This document shows positions 35,001-43,680 of a DNA stretch of 64,000 nt, piece after piece. Both the position numbers and the translations under genes were made by a program. Every line of letters begins with the position of its first letter. The first letter of the stretch is position 1. The DNA is from Thalassotalea euphylliae (GTDB taxonomy: Bacteria; Pseudomonadota; Gammaproteobacteria; Enterobacterales; Alteromonadaceae): contig NZ_QUOU01000001.1 of NCBI RefSeq assembly GCF_003390335.1, forward strand, positions 3,720,001 through 3,784,000. Reading direction: 5' to 3'. The notes below the pieces were generated by a model. That model saw only the letters and a program-made list of their open reading frames with translations, did not search any database and had not been told where the DNA came from.

Positions 35001-35810
35001 TTAACTAAACGCAAAGAAGAGCAAACCTGTGCCCAAAAGCAAACGGTAAATAACAAACGGCATCATGCCTAACTTGTTGATCAAAATTAAAAAGAAGTGA
35101 ATACAAGCATAAGCACTGACAAACGACAATAAAGCCCCTAAACCAACATCTGACCAAACCAATGGCTGAGATTCACTGATTGCTTTATACGTTAAGTAGC
35201 TGCCCGCCATGGCAATGGCTGGGATGGAAAGCAGAAATGAAAAACGCGCCGCGTTGTCACGGCTTAACCCCAGCATTAAGCCCATGGTCATGGTAATGCC
35301 AGAGCGTGATGTGCCCGGAATAATGGCAATGGCCTGAGCAACACCTATCAGCATTGCGCCTTTAAAACCCAATTTTTCCAACGAAACATTTTGCTTCGCT
35401 TTGATATCGGCAAAACCCAGCAATACGCCAAAGAGTATTGTCGTCGCCGCGATAACGAGTACAGAGCGCGAATATTCTTCGATGTAGTCTTTGCCGAATA
35501 GCCCAAATAAACCAGCGGGAATGGTTGCGAATAAGATCCACCAAGCGAGCTTGCCGTCAAAATTGTCACTGGCTCTGCCCTTGCTTGAAAATGAGCTAAC
35601 CCATGCCATAAACATGCGCCCCACTTCTTCGCGAAAATAGATCATTACCGCCAGCAGTGACCCAACATGCACGGCAACGTCAAATGACAGCCCTTGATCT
35701 GTCCAGCCAAAGAGTTGTGACGGCAAAATAAGATGAGCAGAGCTAGAAATTGGCAAAAATTCAGTCAATCCCTGTATCAATGCCAAAAGTATAATTTCGA
35801 TAATATCCAT
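35001..35810 (-). CDS. uppP: Undecaprenyl-diphosphatase
   Basis: A 269-residue integral membrane phosphatase that recycles undecaprenyl pyrophosphate for peptidoglycan and polysaccharide synthesis. The two catalytic signatures are present: Q-G-L-T-E-F-L-P-I-S-S-S-A-H (13-26, Gln13 and Glu17) and P-G-T-S-R-S-G (165-171, Arg169). About eight hydrophobic helices are visible. Length matches BacA/UppP. It lies 21 bp downstream of folK in a folB-folK-uppP unit. The supply of carrier lipid is relevant to the exopolysaccharide locus of this window, though the gene is housekeeping. Confidence 0.95.
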   Translation of the reverse strand: MDIIEIILLALIQGLTEFLPISSSAHLILPSQLFGWTDQGLSFDVAVHVGSLLAVMIYFREEVGRMFMAWVSSFSSKGRASDNFDGKLAWWILFATIPAGLFGLFGKDYIEEYSRSVLVIAATTILFGVLLGFADIKAKQNVSLEKLGFKGAMLIGVAQAIAIIPGTSRSGITMTMGLMLGLSRDNAARFSFLLSIPAIAMAGSYLTYKAISESQPLVWSDVGLGALLSFVSAYACIHFFLILINKLGMMPFVIYRLLLGTGLLFFAFS

Positions 35811-35831
35811 AATGATGATTGGTAACGCTAA

Positions 35832-36338
35832 TTAGTTGTGTAAAACGGGTTGCTGCCATGGCAGTGGCAGTTGTTGAATTTGTTGGCTGCTTTGGTCAAA
35901 GGCTTGCCAGTGCGCCATAAAACTCTGTTTGGTGATGGGGTGAAGTAAGCTCGGTGCGACCTCCGCCAACGGCCAAAGCACAAAAGCATTTTTTAATATT
36001 TCATCGCGTGGAATTTGTGCGGGTGACTCGGCAATACAGTCGTCATACAACAGTAAATCCAAGTCCAAGGTGCGCGGGCTAAACTTAACGGCATTGGGGC
36101 TTCGGCCATTGGCGTATTCAATTTCTCGAAGTAACTTCGCCACTTCACAAAGCGACATTGCCGTATTGGCTCCCACCACTAGATTGTAAAATTCAGGGCC
36201 GTCAAAACCAACGGCTTCACACGCATATAGTGATGACACACTAAGTGTTCCGAATGCACTGGCAAGATCATCTAGCCCTTTAATCACGTATTTTTCACGT
36301 TCGACATTGGAGCCAAGTGAAATATAAATTTGCGCCAT
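35832..36338 (-). CDS. folK: 6-hydroxymethyl-7,8-dihydropterin pyrophosphokinase
   Basis: A 168-residue folate-pathway enzyme that transfers pyrophosphate from ATP to 6-hydroxymethyl-7,8-dihydropterin. S-L-G-S-N opens the fold (7-11), followed by the substrate-binding F-Y-N-L-V and the family signature R-T-L-D-L-D-L-L-L-Y with the two Asp residues that bind magnesium. P-R-x-E and F-V-L-x-P-L occur at the expected places. The start codon overlaps the folB stop by one base, so the two are translationally coupled in consecutive pathway steps. Confidence 0.95.
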   Translation of the reverse strand: MAQIYISLGSNVEREKYVIKGLDDLASAFGTLSVSSLYACEAVGFDGPEFYNLVVGANTAMSLCEVAKLLREIEYANGRSPNAVKFSPRTLDLDLLLYDDCIAESPAQIPRDEILKNAFVLWPLAEVAPSLLHPITKQSFMAHWQAFDQSSQQIQQLPLPWQQPVLHN

Positions 36339-36694
36339 TAACTTAAATGACCACGTTCTATTTCTACGCCAACAGTTTGCGCGTTATGCACAGCTCCTGG
36401 CTTACCAATCGCCAGCTTTAGCCAAGGAATTTGATATTCAGTGATCAGAAAATTTGCCATGCGCTCGGCCAGTGTTTCCAACAAATCGACTGGGTTTTTA
36501 TTGGCAAACTTTTCCAGTTCTACAGAAATTTCAGCGTAATCTAGCGTTTTTGCCAGTTCATCGTTTTCTGCCGCTAATCGCGTGTTCCATCCCATGGTCA
36601 AATCAATCACTAGTGTTTGTTTGATTTGCTTTTCCCACTCATAAAAACCAATCGTGGTTTGTATTTTAAGTCCTTCAATAAAAACTTTATCCAC
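36338..36694 (-). CDS. folB: Dihydroneopterin aldolase
   Basis: A 118-residue enzyme that converts dihydroneopterin to hydroxymethyl-dihydropterin and glycolaldehyde, the step just before FolK. It begins M-D-K-V-F-I-E-G-L and shows G-x-Y-E-W-E near 17-21 and D-Y-A-E-I near 60, with E-T-L-A-E-R and the C-terminal K-P-G-A-V active-site loop (catalytic Lys near 100). Length is typical. It is the first gene of folB-folK-uppP and divergent from plsY. Confidence 0.94.
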   Translation of the reverse strand: MDKVFIEGLKIQTTIGFYEWEKQIKQTLVIDLTMGWNTRLAAENDELAKTLDYAEISVELEKFANKNPVDLLETLAERMANFLITEYQIPWLKLAIGKPGAVHNAQTVGVEIERGHLS

Positions 36695-36831
36695 TCGTAT
36701 TCCCAGCTATCTGCGAGTTTGCTAAATTTAACCGCGAGTTTACCCGTCAGGGTATAGAAAAACCAGTGCTATAAGCGCTAGAATGACCAACCAGCAGACA
36801 AATCCCCACAGACCAATGGATTAAGGAAGAG

Positions 36832-37416
36832 ATGATCATTACGACAGCCATGATAGTCATTGCCTACCTGCTTGGCTCTATCTCAAGTGCCATTTTGATT
36901 TGTCGTTTGCTCAATCTCCCTGACCCGCGTGCTACCGGCTCAAAAAACCCGGGCGCGACTAATGTCTTGCGCATCAGTAATAAAGCCACGGCGGCCACCG
37001 TACTGCTGTTGGATGTATTAAAAGGCACACTGCCCGTTTGGAGCGGATACTTTTTAGGATTAGAGCCGATATGGTTGGGGGTGGTAGCGGTAGCAGCCTG
37101 TCTTGGGCATATGTACCCGATTTTTTTTGAATTTAAAGGCGGCAAAGCCGTGGCGACCGCCTTTGGCGTGCTGGTGCCGATTGGTATTGATTTAGGTATT
37201 TTACTGCTTTTAACCTGGATTATCGTGGCGAAATCTACTCGCTATTCAAGCCTTGCCGCCATTGTCACTGTAACACTGGCACCGCTATATGTGTGGCTAC
37301 TCAAACCTTTATATGTCTACCCGGTGTTGATGCTTTCGGCATTGATTATTTGGCGCCACAAAGAAAATATTAGCCGACTGATTAAAGGCACCGAGCCGCA
37401 AATCAGTCGTCTCTAG
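36832..37416 (+). CDS. plsY: Glycerol-3-phosphate acyltransferase PlsY
   Basis: A 194-residue membrane enzyme that transfers the acyl group of acyl-phosphate to glycerol-3-phosphate, the first step of phospholipid synthesis in the PlsX/PlsY route. Conserved loops are present: G-S-I-S-S-A (15-20), G-S-K-N-P-G-A-T-N-V-L-R (36-47) and G-H-M-Y-P-I-F-F-E-F-K-G-G-K-A-V-A-T (91-108). Five hydrophobic segments fit the family topology. AAGGAAGAG precedes the ATG. It is divergent from folB, as in many gammaproteobacteria. Confidence 0.95.
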   Translation: MIITTAMIVIAYLLGSISSAILICRLLNLPDPRATGSKNPGATNVLRISNKATAATVLLLDVLKGTLPVWSGYFLGLEPIWLGVVAVAACLGHMYPIFFEFKGGKAVATAFGVLVPIGIDLGILLLLTWIIVAKSTRYSSLAAIVTVTLAPLYVWLLKPLYVYPVLMLSALIIWRHKENISRLIKGTEPQISRL

Positions 37417-37480
37417 ATGAGCGTCTAGTTAGATCGCTGAGTTAACTTTCAGAGCTAAATTTCAGACTAAAATTACAAGC

Positions 37481-38494
37481 CTAAATAGCAGGCAAAGTAT
37501 CTAACGGCCAACGTGGCGTTGCTTTAAACGTTAAGTCAGCAGAAACGCCGGCTTTTAAACGCTGCATACCGGCATAAGCGATCATGGCACCGTTATCAGT
37601 GCAAAATTCTGGGCGAGGATAGTACACCTTGCCACCTAATTTGTCGGTCACGGCTTCCAGTTTTTGACGAAGCGAGATATTGGCACTTACCCCGCCAGCA
37701 ATCACTAAACGTTTTAAGCCACATTGCTCTAATGCGCGACGACACTTTATCGCCAAGGTATCAACCACAGCTTCTTGGAACGCGTAAGCGATATCCGCGT
37801 AGGTTTGTGGACTATTATCTTCTTTGGCAATGGTGTTAGCGGCAAAAGTTTTTAAGCCACTAAAGCTAAAGTCTAAGCCCGGCCGGTCAGTCATCGGCCT
37901 AGGAAATTTAAAGCGCCCTTGAGTACCATTTTCTGCCATTTTCGCCAGCACTGGCCCACCGGGGTAATCTAACCCTAGTAACTTGGCGGTTTTATCGAAC
38001 GCCTCACCGGCAGCATCATCAACAGACTCACCAAGTAGCTCGTAATGACCAATGCCATCCACTCGCACCAGCATAGTATGACCACCAGAGACTAGCAGCG
38101 CGACAAAAGGAAACTCTGGCACCTCATCTTCTAGCATAGGCGCAAGTAAATGTCCTTCCATATGATGAACTGGCACAGCGGGTAACTCCCAGCCATAAGC
38201 TAAACTGCGACCAATAGAGCAACCGACGAGTAATGCACCAACCAATCCTGGCCCTGCAGTGTAAGCAACACCATCAAGGTCTTGCGGGGTCAGCTGAGCT
38301 TCGGCTAAGACTTCTTTGATTAACGGAATAGTTTTACGCACATGGTCACGCGACGCTAATTCAGGTACAACGCCGCCATAATCAGCGTGAACCGCTATTT
38401 GGCTAAACAGACGGTGCGACATAATGCCTTGTGCTTCGTCATAAATCGCAATTCCTGTTTCGTCGCAGGATGTTTCAATACCTAAAATTCGCAT
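37481..38494 (-). CDS. tsaD: tRNA N6-threonylcarbamoyladenosine transferase TsaD
   Basis: A 337-residue ASKHA-fold protein that, with TsaB and TsaE, transfers threonylcarbamoyl to A37 of ANN-decoding tRNAs. It begins with M-R-I-L-G-I-E-T-S-C-D-E-T. The metal-binding H-x3-H motif is in V-H-H-M-E-G-H-L (about 110-117). A-Y-T-A-G-P-G-L-V-G-A-L-L-V-G and the C-terminal D-N-G-A-M-I-A-Y-A-G are further family signatures. It is divergent from rpsU, the common gammaproteobacterial arrangement. Confidence 0.96.
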   Translation of the reverse strand: MRILGIETSCDETGIAIYDEAQGIMSHRLFSQIAVHADYGGVVPELASRDHVRKTIPLIKEVLAEAQLTPQDLDGVAYTAGPGLVGALLVGCSIGRSLAYGWELPAVPVHHMEGHLLAPMLEDEVPEFPFVALLVSGGHTMLVRVDGIGHYELLGESVDDAAGEAFDKTAKLLGLDYPGGPVLAKMAENGTQGRFKFPRPMTDRPGLDFSFSGLKTFAANTIAKEDNSPQTYADIAYAFQEAVVDTLAIKCRRALEQCGLKRLVIAGGVSANISLRQKLEAVTDKLGGKVYYPRPEFCTDNGAMIAYAGMQRLKAGVSADLTFKATPRWPLDTLPAI

Positions 38495-38753
38495 GCTGTT
38501 AACCTATTTACCTTTTAACCTAGTCACTTTTCGGCCTACTTATATTTTAAATTAGCCGCCTTGTCACCTGCTGACCTTGGCACGCCTTGACGGCGGCCAG
38601 AGTAAAAATGCTGGGGCGCGATTTTAGCAGTAACTGGGCATTTATAGCTATACAAACTATGAAGATAAAAAAGCCAACCTGTCGGCACTTTTATCAATGT
38701 AGCTTTTATTAAAAAGGCTTTTATAACTTTTCATTATCAAAATGCGTTTTGTC

Positions 38754-38782
38754 TTTACAAACTTCACTATTCGGCATAGAAT
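38754..38782 (+). promoter_or_regulatory. Sigma-70 promoter of rpsU
   Basis: TTTACA (38754-38759) and TAGAAT (38777-38782) are separated by exactly 17 bp. This puts transcription start near 38789 and gives rpsU a leader of about 100 nt. It lies in the 394-bp divergent gap 38495-38888 between tsaD and rpsU. The rest of that gap is AT-rich and shows no gene; the tsaD promoter was not located. Confidence 0.75.
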
Positions 38783-38888
38783 GCGCGCCCCAATTAACCA
38801 ATATGAGCGTATAAACGTTAGGTTGCTTAAACTGATTAAGACCGAAAGCGTTTATAGATTTATATAGAAATATTAAGGTAAGAGGCAT

Positions 38889-39104
38889 ATGCCAGTAATT
38901 AAAGTAAGAGAAAACGAACCATTTGACGTTGCACTACGTCGTTTCAAACGTTCTTGTGAGAAAGCAGGTATCCTTTCTGAAGTACGTCGTCGCGAGTCAT
39001 ACGAAAAGCCGACTTGGGAGCGTAAGCGTAAGAAAGCTGCTGCTGTTAAGCGCGCTGCTAAGAAATTATCTCGTGAGAACGCACGTCGCGTTCGTATGTA
39101 CTAA
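38889..39104 (+). CDS. rpsU: 30S ribosomal protein S21
   Basis: A 71-residue basic protein almost identical in pattern to E. coli S21 (M-P-V-I-K-V-R-E-N-E-P-F-D, then R-R-F-K-R-S-C-E-K-A-G, C-terminal R-E-N-A-R-R-V-R-M-Y). It binds the 3' end of 16S rRNA near the anti-Shine-Dalgarno region. An AAGAGG ribosome binding site precedes the ATG. It is the first gene of the macromolecular-synthesis cluster, followed after 55 bp by yqeY. Confidence 0.98.
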   Translation: MPVIKVRENEPFDVALRRFKRSCEKAGILSEVRRRESYEKPTWERKRKKAAAVKRAAKKLSRENARRVRMY

Positions 39105-39159
39105 TCACTGTTTTACGCTGTTAAAACATTAATTAGTCAACTTGCTTGAGACTGAAGAC

Positions 39160-39606
39160 ATGAGTTTGCTTGTTCAATTAAAAGATGAAATGAAAGTCGC
39201 AATGCGCGCCAAGGAAAAAATTAAACTTGGTGCAATCCGTATGGCGCTTTCGTCAATCAAACAAGCGGAAATCGACAATAAAACTGAGCTCGATGATGCT
39301 GGTATTATTGCCGTGCTAACCAAAATGGTTAAGCAACGCAAAGAGTCGATTACTATGTACACCGAAGGTGGTCGTGAAGAGTTAGCCGCTAATGAAGCAG
39401 CCGAAGTTGCCGCATTAGAAGCCTTTTTACCTACGCCTCTTACCGACGAAGAAATCGCAAAAATGATTTCTGATGCTATTGCCGATACAGGTGCCAGTTC
39501 AATGGCGGATATGGGCAAAGTCATGGCAGTATTAAAACCTGCAATGCAAGGTAAAGCCGATTTAGGCGCTGTCAGTGGTAAAGTTAGAGCAACTTTAAAC
39601 GCATAA
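39160..39606 (+). CDS. GatB/YqeY-domain protein
   Basis: A 148-residue protein of the YqeY family, related to the C-terminal tRNA-binding domain of GatB. The ATG at 39160 is chosen over an upstream in-frame TTG. Family features are L-K-D-E-M-K-x-A-M-R-A-K-E-K near the N-terminus, L-x-K-M-V-K-Q-R-K-E-S, and the C-terminal D-M-G-K-V-M-A-V-L-K-P. The biochemical role is not settled; a tRNA or aminoacylation link is assumed from the GatB relationship. It sits between rpsU and dnaG and is followed by two hairpins, so it is probably cotranscribed with rpsU only. Confidence 0.93.
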   Translation: MSLLVQLKDEMKVAMRAKEKIKLGAIRMALSSIKQAEIDNKTELDDAGIIAVLTKMVKQRKESITMYTEGGREELAANEAAEVAALEAFLPTPLTDEEIAKMISDAIADTGASSMADMGKVMAVLKPAMQGKADLGAVSGKVRATLNA

Positions 39607-39610
39607 TTTT

Positions 39611-39677
39611 CTTGTTGCTTTAAAAGCAACAAGCGATATGCAAAGAAAGCCGTGATGTTTTGCATCACGGTTTTTTT
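39611..39677 (+). terminator. Tandem hairpins and terminator between yqeY and dnaG
   Basis: CTTGTTGCTT (39611-39620) pairs with AAGCAACAAG (39624-39633). CCGTGATG (39650-39657) pairs with CATCACGG (39663-39670) and is followed by seven T residues. The arrangement uncouples rpsU-yqeY from dnaG; a TATAAT at 39750-39755 may be a -10 box for dnaG, but no matching -35 was found. Confidence 0.88.
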
Positions 39678-39786
39678 ATGTCAAAATGGCCTGTTATGCG
39701 GGTATTTCTCTTTGGATAAATTCCATAAAATCTCGACTCGCATTGCCGCTATAATGATAATAACTTAGGTAGTTTTGTTCCCAGCC

Positions 39787-41559
39787 ATGGCCGGATTAAT
39801 CCCACGACAATTTATAGATGACTTGCTTGCTCGCACTGATATCGTAGAGCTTATCAATGCGCGCGTTACCTTAAAAAAAGCGGGTAAAAATTACCAAGCT
39901 TGCTGCCCATTTCACACCGAGAAAACACCTTCGTTTAGCGTCAGCCCTGACAAACAGTTTTATCACTGCTTTGGCTGTGGTGAGCACGGCAATGCTGTCT
40001 CGTTTTTAATGGAGTACGACCGCCTTGATTTTGTTGACGCGATTGAAGAATTGGCGTCAATGCAAGGGATGGAAGTACCGCGCGAAGAGCGTAGCCACAC
40101 GCCAGAGCAACAGCGCAAATATCAACAAGCACAACAGCAAAAGCAAAGTGATTATCAGTTGCTGGAGCAAATCTCACGCTTTTATCAACAACAACTGCGC
40201 GTCGCCAGCGACAAAGACGTCGCCATTAATTACCTGAAAAGTCGTGGCCTTTCTGGCGAAATCGCCAAGCGCTTTGGTATCGGTTACATCTCAGATAACT
40301 GGGATGGCATGATGAATACCTTTGCCCATAACCAGCAATTAGCCAAACAGTTGGTTGATTTGGGGATGGCAATTGAAAGTGACAATGGTCGTCGCCCTTA
40401 CGACAGATTTCGCGGTCGCATTATGTTTCCCATTCGCGAGAAACGAGGCAAAGTGATTGGCTTTGGTGGCCGAGTACTCGGCGATGGCACCCCAAAATAT
40501 TTAAACTCCCCCGAAACCAGAATTTATCACAAAGGCCAAGAGCTCTATGGCCTGTACGAAGCGAAACAAGCGAATAAAAACTTACAACGCTTAGTCGTTG
40601 TCGAAGGATATATGGATGTCGTAGCGCTGGCACAACACGGCATTGATTACGCAGTCGCGTCACTTGGCACGTCAACCACAGCTGAGCAATTGCAAACCCT
40701 GTTTCGCACCGTCAATGAAGTGATTTGCTGCTACGATGGTGACCGCGCAGGCCGCGAAGCGGCATGGCGTGCCATGGATAACGCCCTGCCCTTGGTTCGA
40801 GACGGCGTGTCACTAAAATTTGTCTTCTTGCCCGACGGTGAAGACCCTGACAGCTTGGTACGCCAGCAAGGTCAACAAGCCTTTGAACAAGTGCTAAACC
40901 AAGCGCAGCCGCTGTCTAAATTCTTGTTAGAAAACTTAATTGCCAAAGTGGATATGACCAGCTTAGAGGGGCGCGCATCGCTGGCGGAATCATTCCAGCC
41001 GTATTTAAATAAAATGCCTGCCAGCATTTTAAAAGAAACCTTAATCAACGAAATTGCCAACAATTTCGGTACGGGTAGTGAGCACTTGGCTAAACAACTT
41101 AGCCAAGCGGCGCCGTCGCCAGCAAAGGCGCAAGCAAGAGCCAATACGCCAACGCGAACAACGCCTGCCAGGTTGGCCATTGCACTTTTATTAGAGTCGC
41201 CAAATTTGGCACAAGCACTCCCCAATCCGCACGTGCTCAGCCAATTAGATCAACCCGGCATAAGTTTATTAACGGAATTGCTTGAAATTTGCACGCGCAA
41301 CCCCAATATCAACAGCGGTCAAATTATTGAAATGTTTCGCGACCGTGATGAAGGCAAACAACTGGCTAAATTACTGTGCTGGGAACATCAAATAAACGCT
41401 GACAATGCCGAGGACGTATTCCTAGATAGCATTGAAAAACTGCTGAACACTTTAGTGGAACAGCGTACCGAATTGCTGCTGCAAAAAGGGCGACTGAACC
41501 AACTAACAGCAGGTGAAAAAAGAGAATTACAGGCGTTGTTAAACGAGCAATCACTTTAA
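39787..41559 (+). CDS. dnaG: DNA primase
   Basis: A 590-residue primase that makes RNA primers at the replication fork. The start at ATG 39787 gives M-A-G-L-I-P-R-x-F-I, as in E. coli, rather than an upstream TTG. The zinc-ribbon ligands are C40-P-F-H43 and C61-F-G-C64. The Toprim core shows V-V-E-G-Y-M-D-V near 265 and D-G-D-R-A-G further on. The C-terminal DnaB-binding region is diverged, with an Ala/Pro/Thr-rich linker at about 440-460. It is located between yqeY and rpoD in the classical order. Confidence 0.97.
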   Translation: MAGLIPRQFIDDLLARTDIVELINARVTLKKAGKNYQACCPFHTEKTPSFSVSPDKQFYHCFGCGEHGNAVSFLMEYDRLDFVDAIEELASMQGMEVPREERSHTPEQQRKYQQAQQQKQSDYQLLEQISRFYQQQLRVASDKDVAINYLKSRGLSGEIAKRFGIGYISDNWDGMMNTFAHNQQLAKQLVDLGMAIESDNGRRPYDRFRGRIMFPIREKRGKVIGFGGRVLGDGTPKYLNSPETRIYHKGQELYGLYEAKQANKNLQRLVVVEGYMDVVALAQHGIDYAVASLGTSTTAEQLQTLFRTVNEVICCYDGDRAGREAAWRAMDNALPLVRDGVSLKFVFLPDGEDPDSLVRQQGQQAFEQVLNQAQPLSKFLLENLIAKVDMTSLEGRASLAESFQPYLNKMPASILKETLINEIANNFGTGSEHLAKQLSQAAPSPAKAQARANTPTRTTPARLAIALLLESPNLAQALPNPHVLSQLDQPGISLLTELLEICTRNPNINSGQIIEMFRDRDEGKQLAKLLCWEHQINADNAEDVFLDSIEKLLNTLVEQRTELLLQKGRLNQLTAGEKRELQALLNEQSL

Positions 41560-41600
41560 CATCTCCTAACAATAAGTAACGCAGTAAACAGCTAAAGCGC

Positions 41601-41629
41601 TGGCAATTTTATCGTCAACTTGCTAGAAT
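41601..41629 (+). promoter_or_regulatory. Candidate rpoD promoter
   Basis: TGGCAA (41601-41606), 17-bp spacer, TAGAAT (41624-41629) in the 122-bp dnaG-rpoD gap. The -10 is good but the -35 matches only three of six consensus bases, so this is a candidate only. Confidence 0.4.
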
Positions 41630-41681
41630 TTGTCGCTTACTGTTCTAATTTTGATAGCCATAAATAGGTGGACATTCGTCA

Positions 41682-43544
41682 ATGGATCAAGCCCCACAAT
41701 CTAGACTTAAAGAGTTAATAACCAAAGGTAAAGAACAAGGTTATTTAACTTTTGCAGAAGTTAACGATCACCTCCCTCAAGACATTATCGATTCCGATCA
41801 AGTAGAAGACATCATTCGCATGATCAACGACATGGGTATTCAGGTTTTTGAAAATGCACCTGACGCTGATACCTTGATGATGAGCGAGGCTAATACGGAT
41901 GAAGACGCTGCCGAGGCTGCTGCCCAAGCACTTGCCACGGTAGAAAGCGAAATCGGCCGTACTACCGATCCAGTGCGTATGTACATGCGCGAAATGGGTA
42001 CGGTTGAACTACTAACCCGCAAAGGCGAAATTGTTATCGCCAAGCGTATCGAAGAAGGTATCAAAGAAGTACAACGCTCTGTCGCTGAGTACCCACCTGC
42101 GATTAACTTCCTATTGGATCAATGGGACAACTTTGTTGCTGAAGAAATTCGCTTGAGTGACATTATTGTTGGCTTCCTTGACCCAGATGCAGAAGATGAT
42201 GACGTTGCCGCTGCGGCAACGCACGTCGGTTCAGAGTTATCTGATGAAGATCTTGCTGATGAAGATGCAGATTTAGAAGAATCAAACGACGGCGATGACA
42301 GCGACGATAGCGAAGAAGAAGCAGATACGGGGCCAGATCCGGAAGTTGCCAAAGAAAAATTCACTGCCCTGCGCGAAGCGTACGAAGCAGCGAACAAGGT
42401 AATTGACGCTAAAGGTCGTGGCCATGCTGATTCAGAAAAAGCCATTGATGCATTAGCTGACGTTTTCAAAGAATTCCGCTTAGTACCTAAAGTGTTTGAC
42501 CGCCTTGTTAAGAACATGCGTGACGTAATGGATCGCCTACGTGTGCAAGAGCGTTTGATCATGAAGCACTGCGTGGTTGGTGCGGGTATGCCAAAAGCGA
42601 CCTTCATTAAAATCTTCCCAGGTAATGAGACGTCATTAGACTGGTTTGAAGCACAAAAAGCCTCGGGTGAAAGTTACGCAAAACGCTTGTCTGACATCGA
42701 AATGGATGTTGAGCGCAGTATCTTAAAACTCAAGCAGTTAGAAGAAGAAACCTTCTTAAACGTACACGGTATTAAAGATATTAACCGTCGTATGTCAATC
42801 GGTGAAGCGAAAGCGCGCCGCGCGAAAAAAGAAATGGTTGAGGCGAACTTACGTCTTGTTATTTCAATCGCGAAAAAATACACCAACCGTGGTTTACAAT
42901 TCTTAGACCTTATCCAAGAGGGTAACATTGGTCTAATGAAAGCGGTTGATAAGTTCGAATATCGCCGTGGTTATAAGTTCTCCACTTATGCAACTTGGTG
43001 GATTCGCCAAGCCATCACCCGTTCAATTGCTGACCAAGCACGTACCATTCGTATTCCGGTGCACATGATTGAAACGATTAACAAACTTAATCGTATCTCT
43101 CGTCAAATGCTTCAGGAAATGGGTCGCGAGCCAACCCCAGAAGAGTTGGCAGAGCGCATGGTGATGCCAGAAGACAAGATCCGCAAAGTATTGAAGATTG
43201 CCAAAGAGCCAATTTCAATGGAAACGCCTATCGGTGATGATGAAGATTCGCACTTAGGTGACTTTATCGAAGACGGTAGCGGTGAACTGCCAGTGGACTC
43301 AGCGACATCTGAAAACTTGAAACACGCAACACACGAAGTACTTGCGGGCCTAACCGCCCGTGAAGCAAAAGTATTGCGTATGCGTTTCGGTATCGACATG
43401 AATACTGACCACACGCTAGAAGAAGTCGGTAAGCAGTTTGACGTAACGCGTGAGCGTATTCGTCAAATCGAAGCAAAAGCATTACGCAAGCTTCGCCACC
43501 CTTCTCGTTCAGAGCAGCTAAAAAGCTTCCTTGACGGCGAATAA
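41682..43544 (+). CDS. rpoD: RNA polymerase primary sigma factor (sigma-70)
   Basis: A 620-residue housekeeping sigma factor. Region 1.1 begins D-Q-A-P-Q-S-R-L-K-E-L. A very acidic stretch at about 170-220 lies in the non-conserved region. Region 2 carries D-L-I-Q-E-G-N-I-G-L-M-K-A-V and F-S-T-Y-A-T-W-W-I-R-Q-A, which recognise and melt the -10 element. Region 4.2 has the helix-turn-helix T-L-E-E-V-G and V-T-R-E-R-I-R-Q-I-E-A-K for -35 recognition. AGGTGG lies upstream of the ATG. Length and motifs match gammaproteobacterial RpoD. It is followed by a strong terminator. Confidence 0.98.
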   Translation: MDQAPQSRLKELITKGKEQGYLTFAEVNDHLPQDIIDSDQVEDIIRMINDMGIQVFENAPDADTLMMSEANTDEDAAEAAAQALATVESEIGRTTDPVRMYMREMGTVELLTRKGEIVIAKRIEEGIKEVQRSVAEYPPAINFLLDQWDNFVAEEIRLSDIIVGFLDPDAEDDDVAAAATHVGSELSDEDLADEDADLEESNDGDDSDDSEEEADTGPDPEVAKEKFTALREAYEAANKVIDAKGRGHADSEKAIDALADVFKEFRLVPKVFDRLVKNMRDVMDRLRVQERLIMKHCVVGAGMPKATFIKIFPGNETSLDWFEAQKASGESYAKRLSDIEMDVERSILKLKQLEEETFLNVHGIKDINRRMSIGEAKARRAKKEMVEANLRLVISIAKKYTNRGLQFLDLIQEGNIGLMKAVDKFEYRRGYKFSTYATWWIRQAITRSIADQARTIRIPVHMIETINKLNRISRQMLQEMGREPTPEELAERMVMPEDKIRKVLKIAKEPISMETPIGDDEDSHLGDFIEDGSGELPVDSATSENLKHATHEVLAGLTAREAKVLRMRFGIDMNTDHTLEEVGKQFDVTRERIRQIEAKALRKLRHPSRSEQLKSFLDGE

Positions 43545-43631
43545 TTGGTGAGTAATCGGTAATACTGCGCCTTGACCTCCATGTCAACGCAGTATACCCT
43601 TCGTCCTGAACAGTGTTTATACCAAACAAAG

Positions 43632-43656
43632 AATCCAGCCTAGTGCTGGATTTTTT
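43632..43656 (+). terminator. Terminator of rpoD
   Basis: AATCCAGC (43632-43639) pairs with GCTGGATT (43645-43652) around CTAGT, ending in a run of T. It ends the rpoD transcript and faces the convergent response-regulator gene. Confidence 0.9.
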
Positions 43657-43680
43657 ATTTCTGCTGCTCTGCCTTTACTT

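Noticed and set aside
42119..42607. Long serine-rich minus-strand frame within rpoD
   Set aside because: It arises from the acidic stretch of the sigma factor read in antisense; the rpoD frame is certain.
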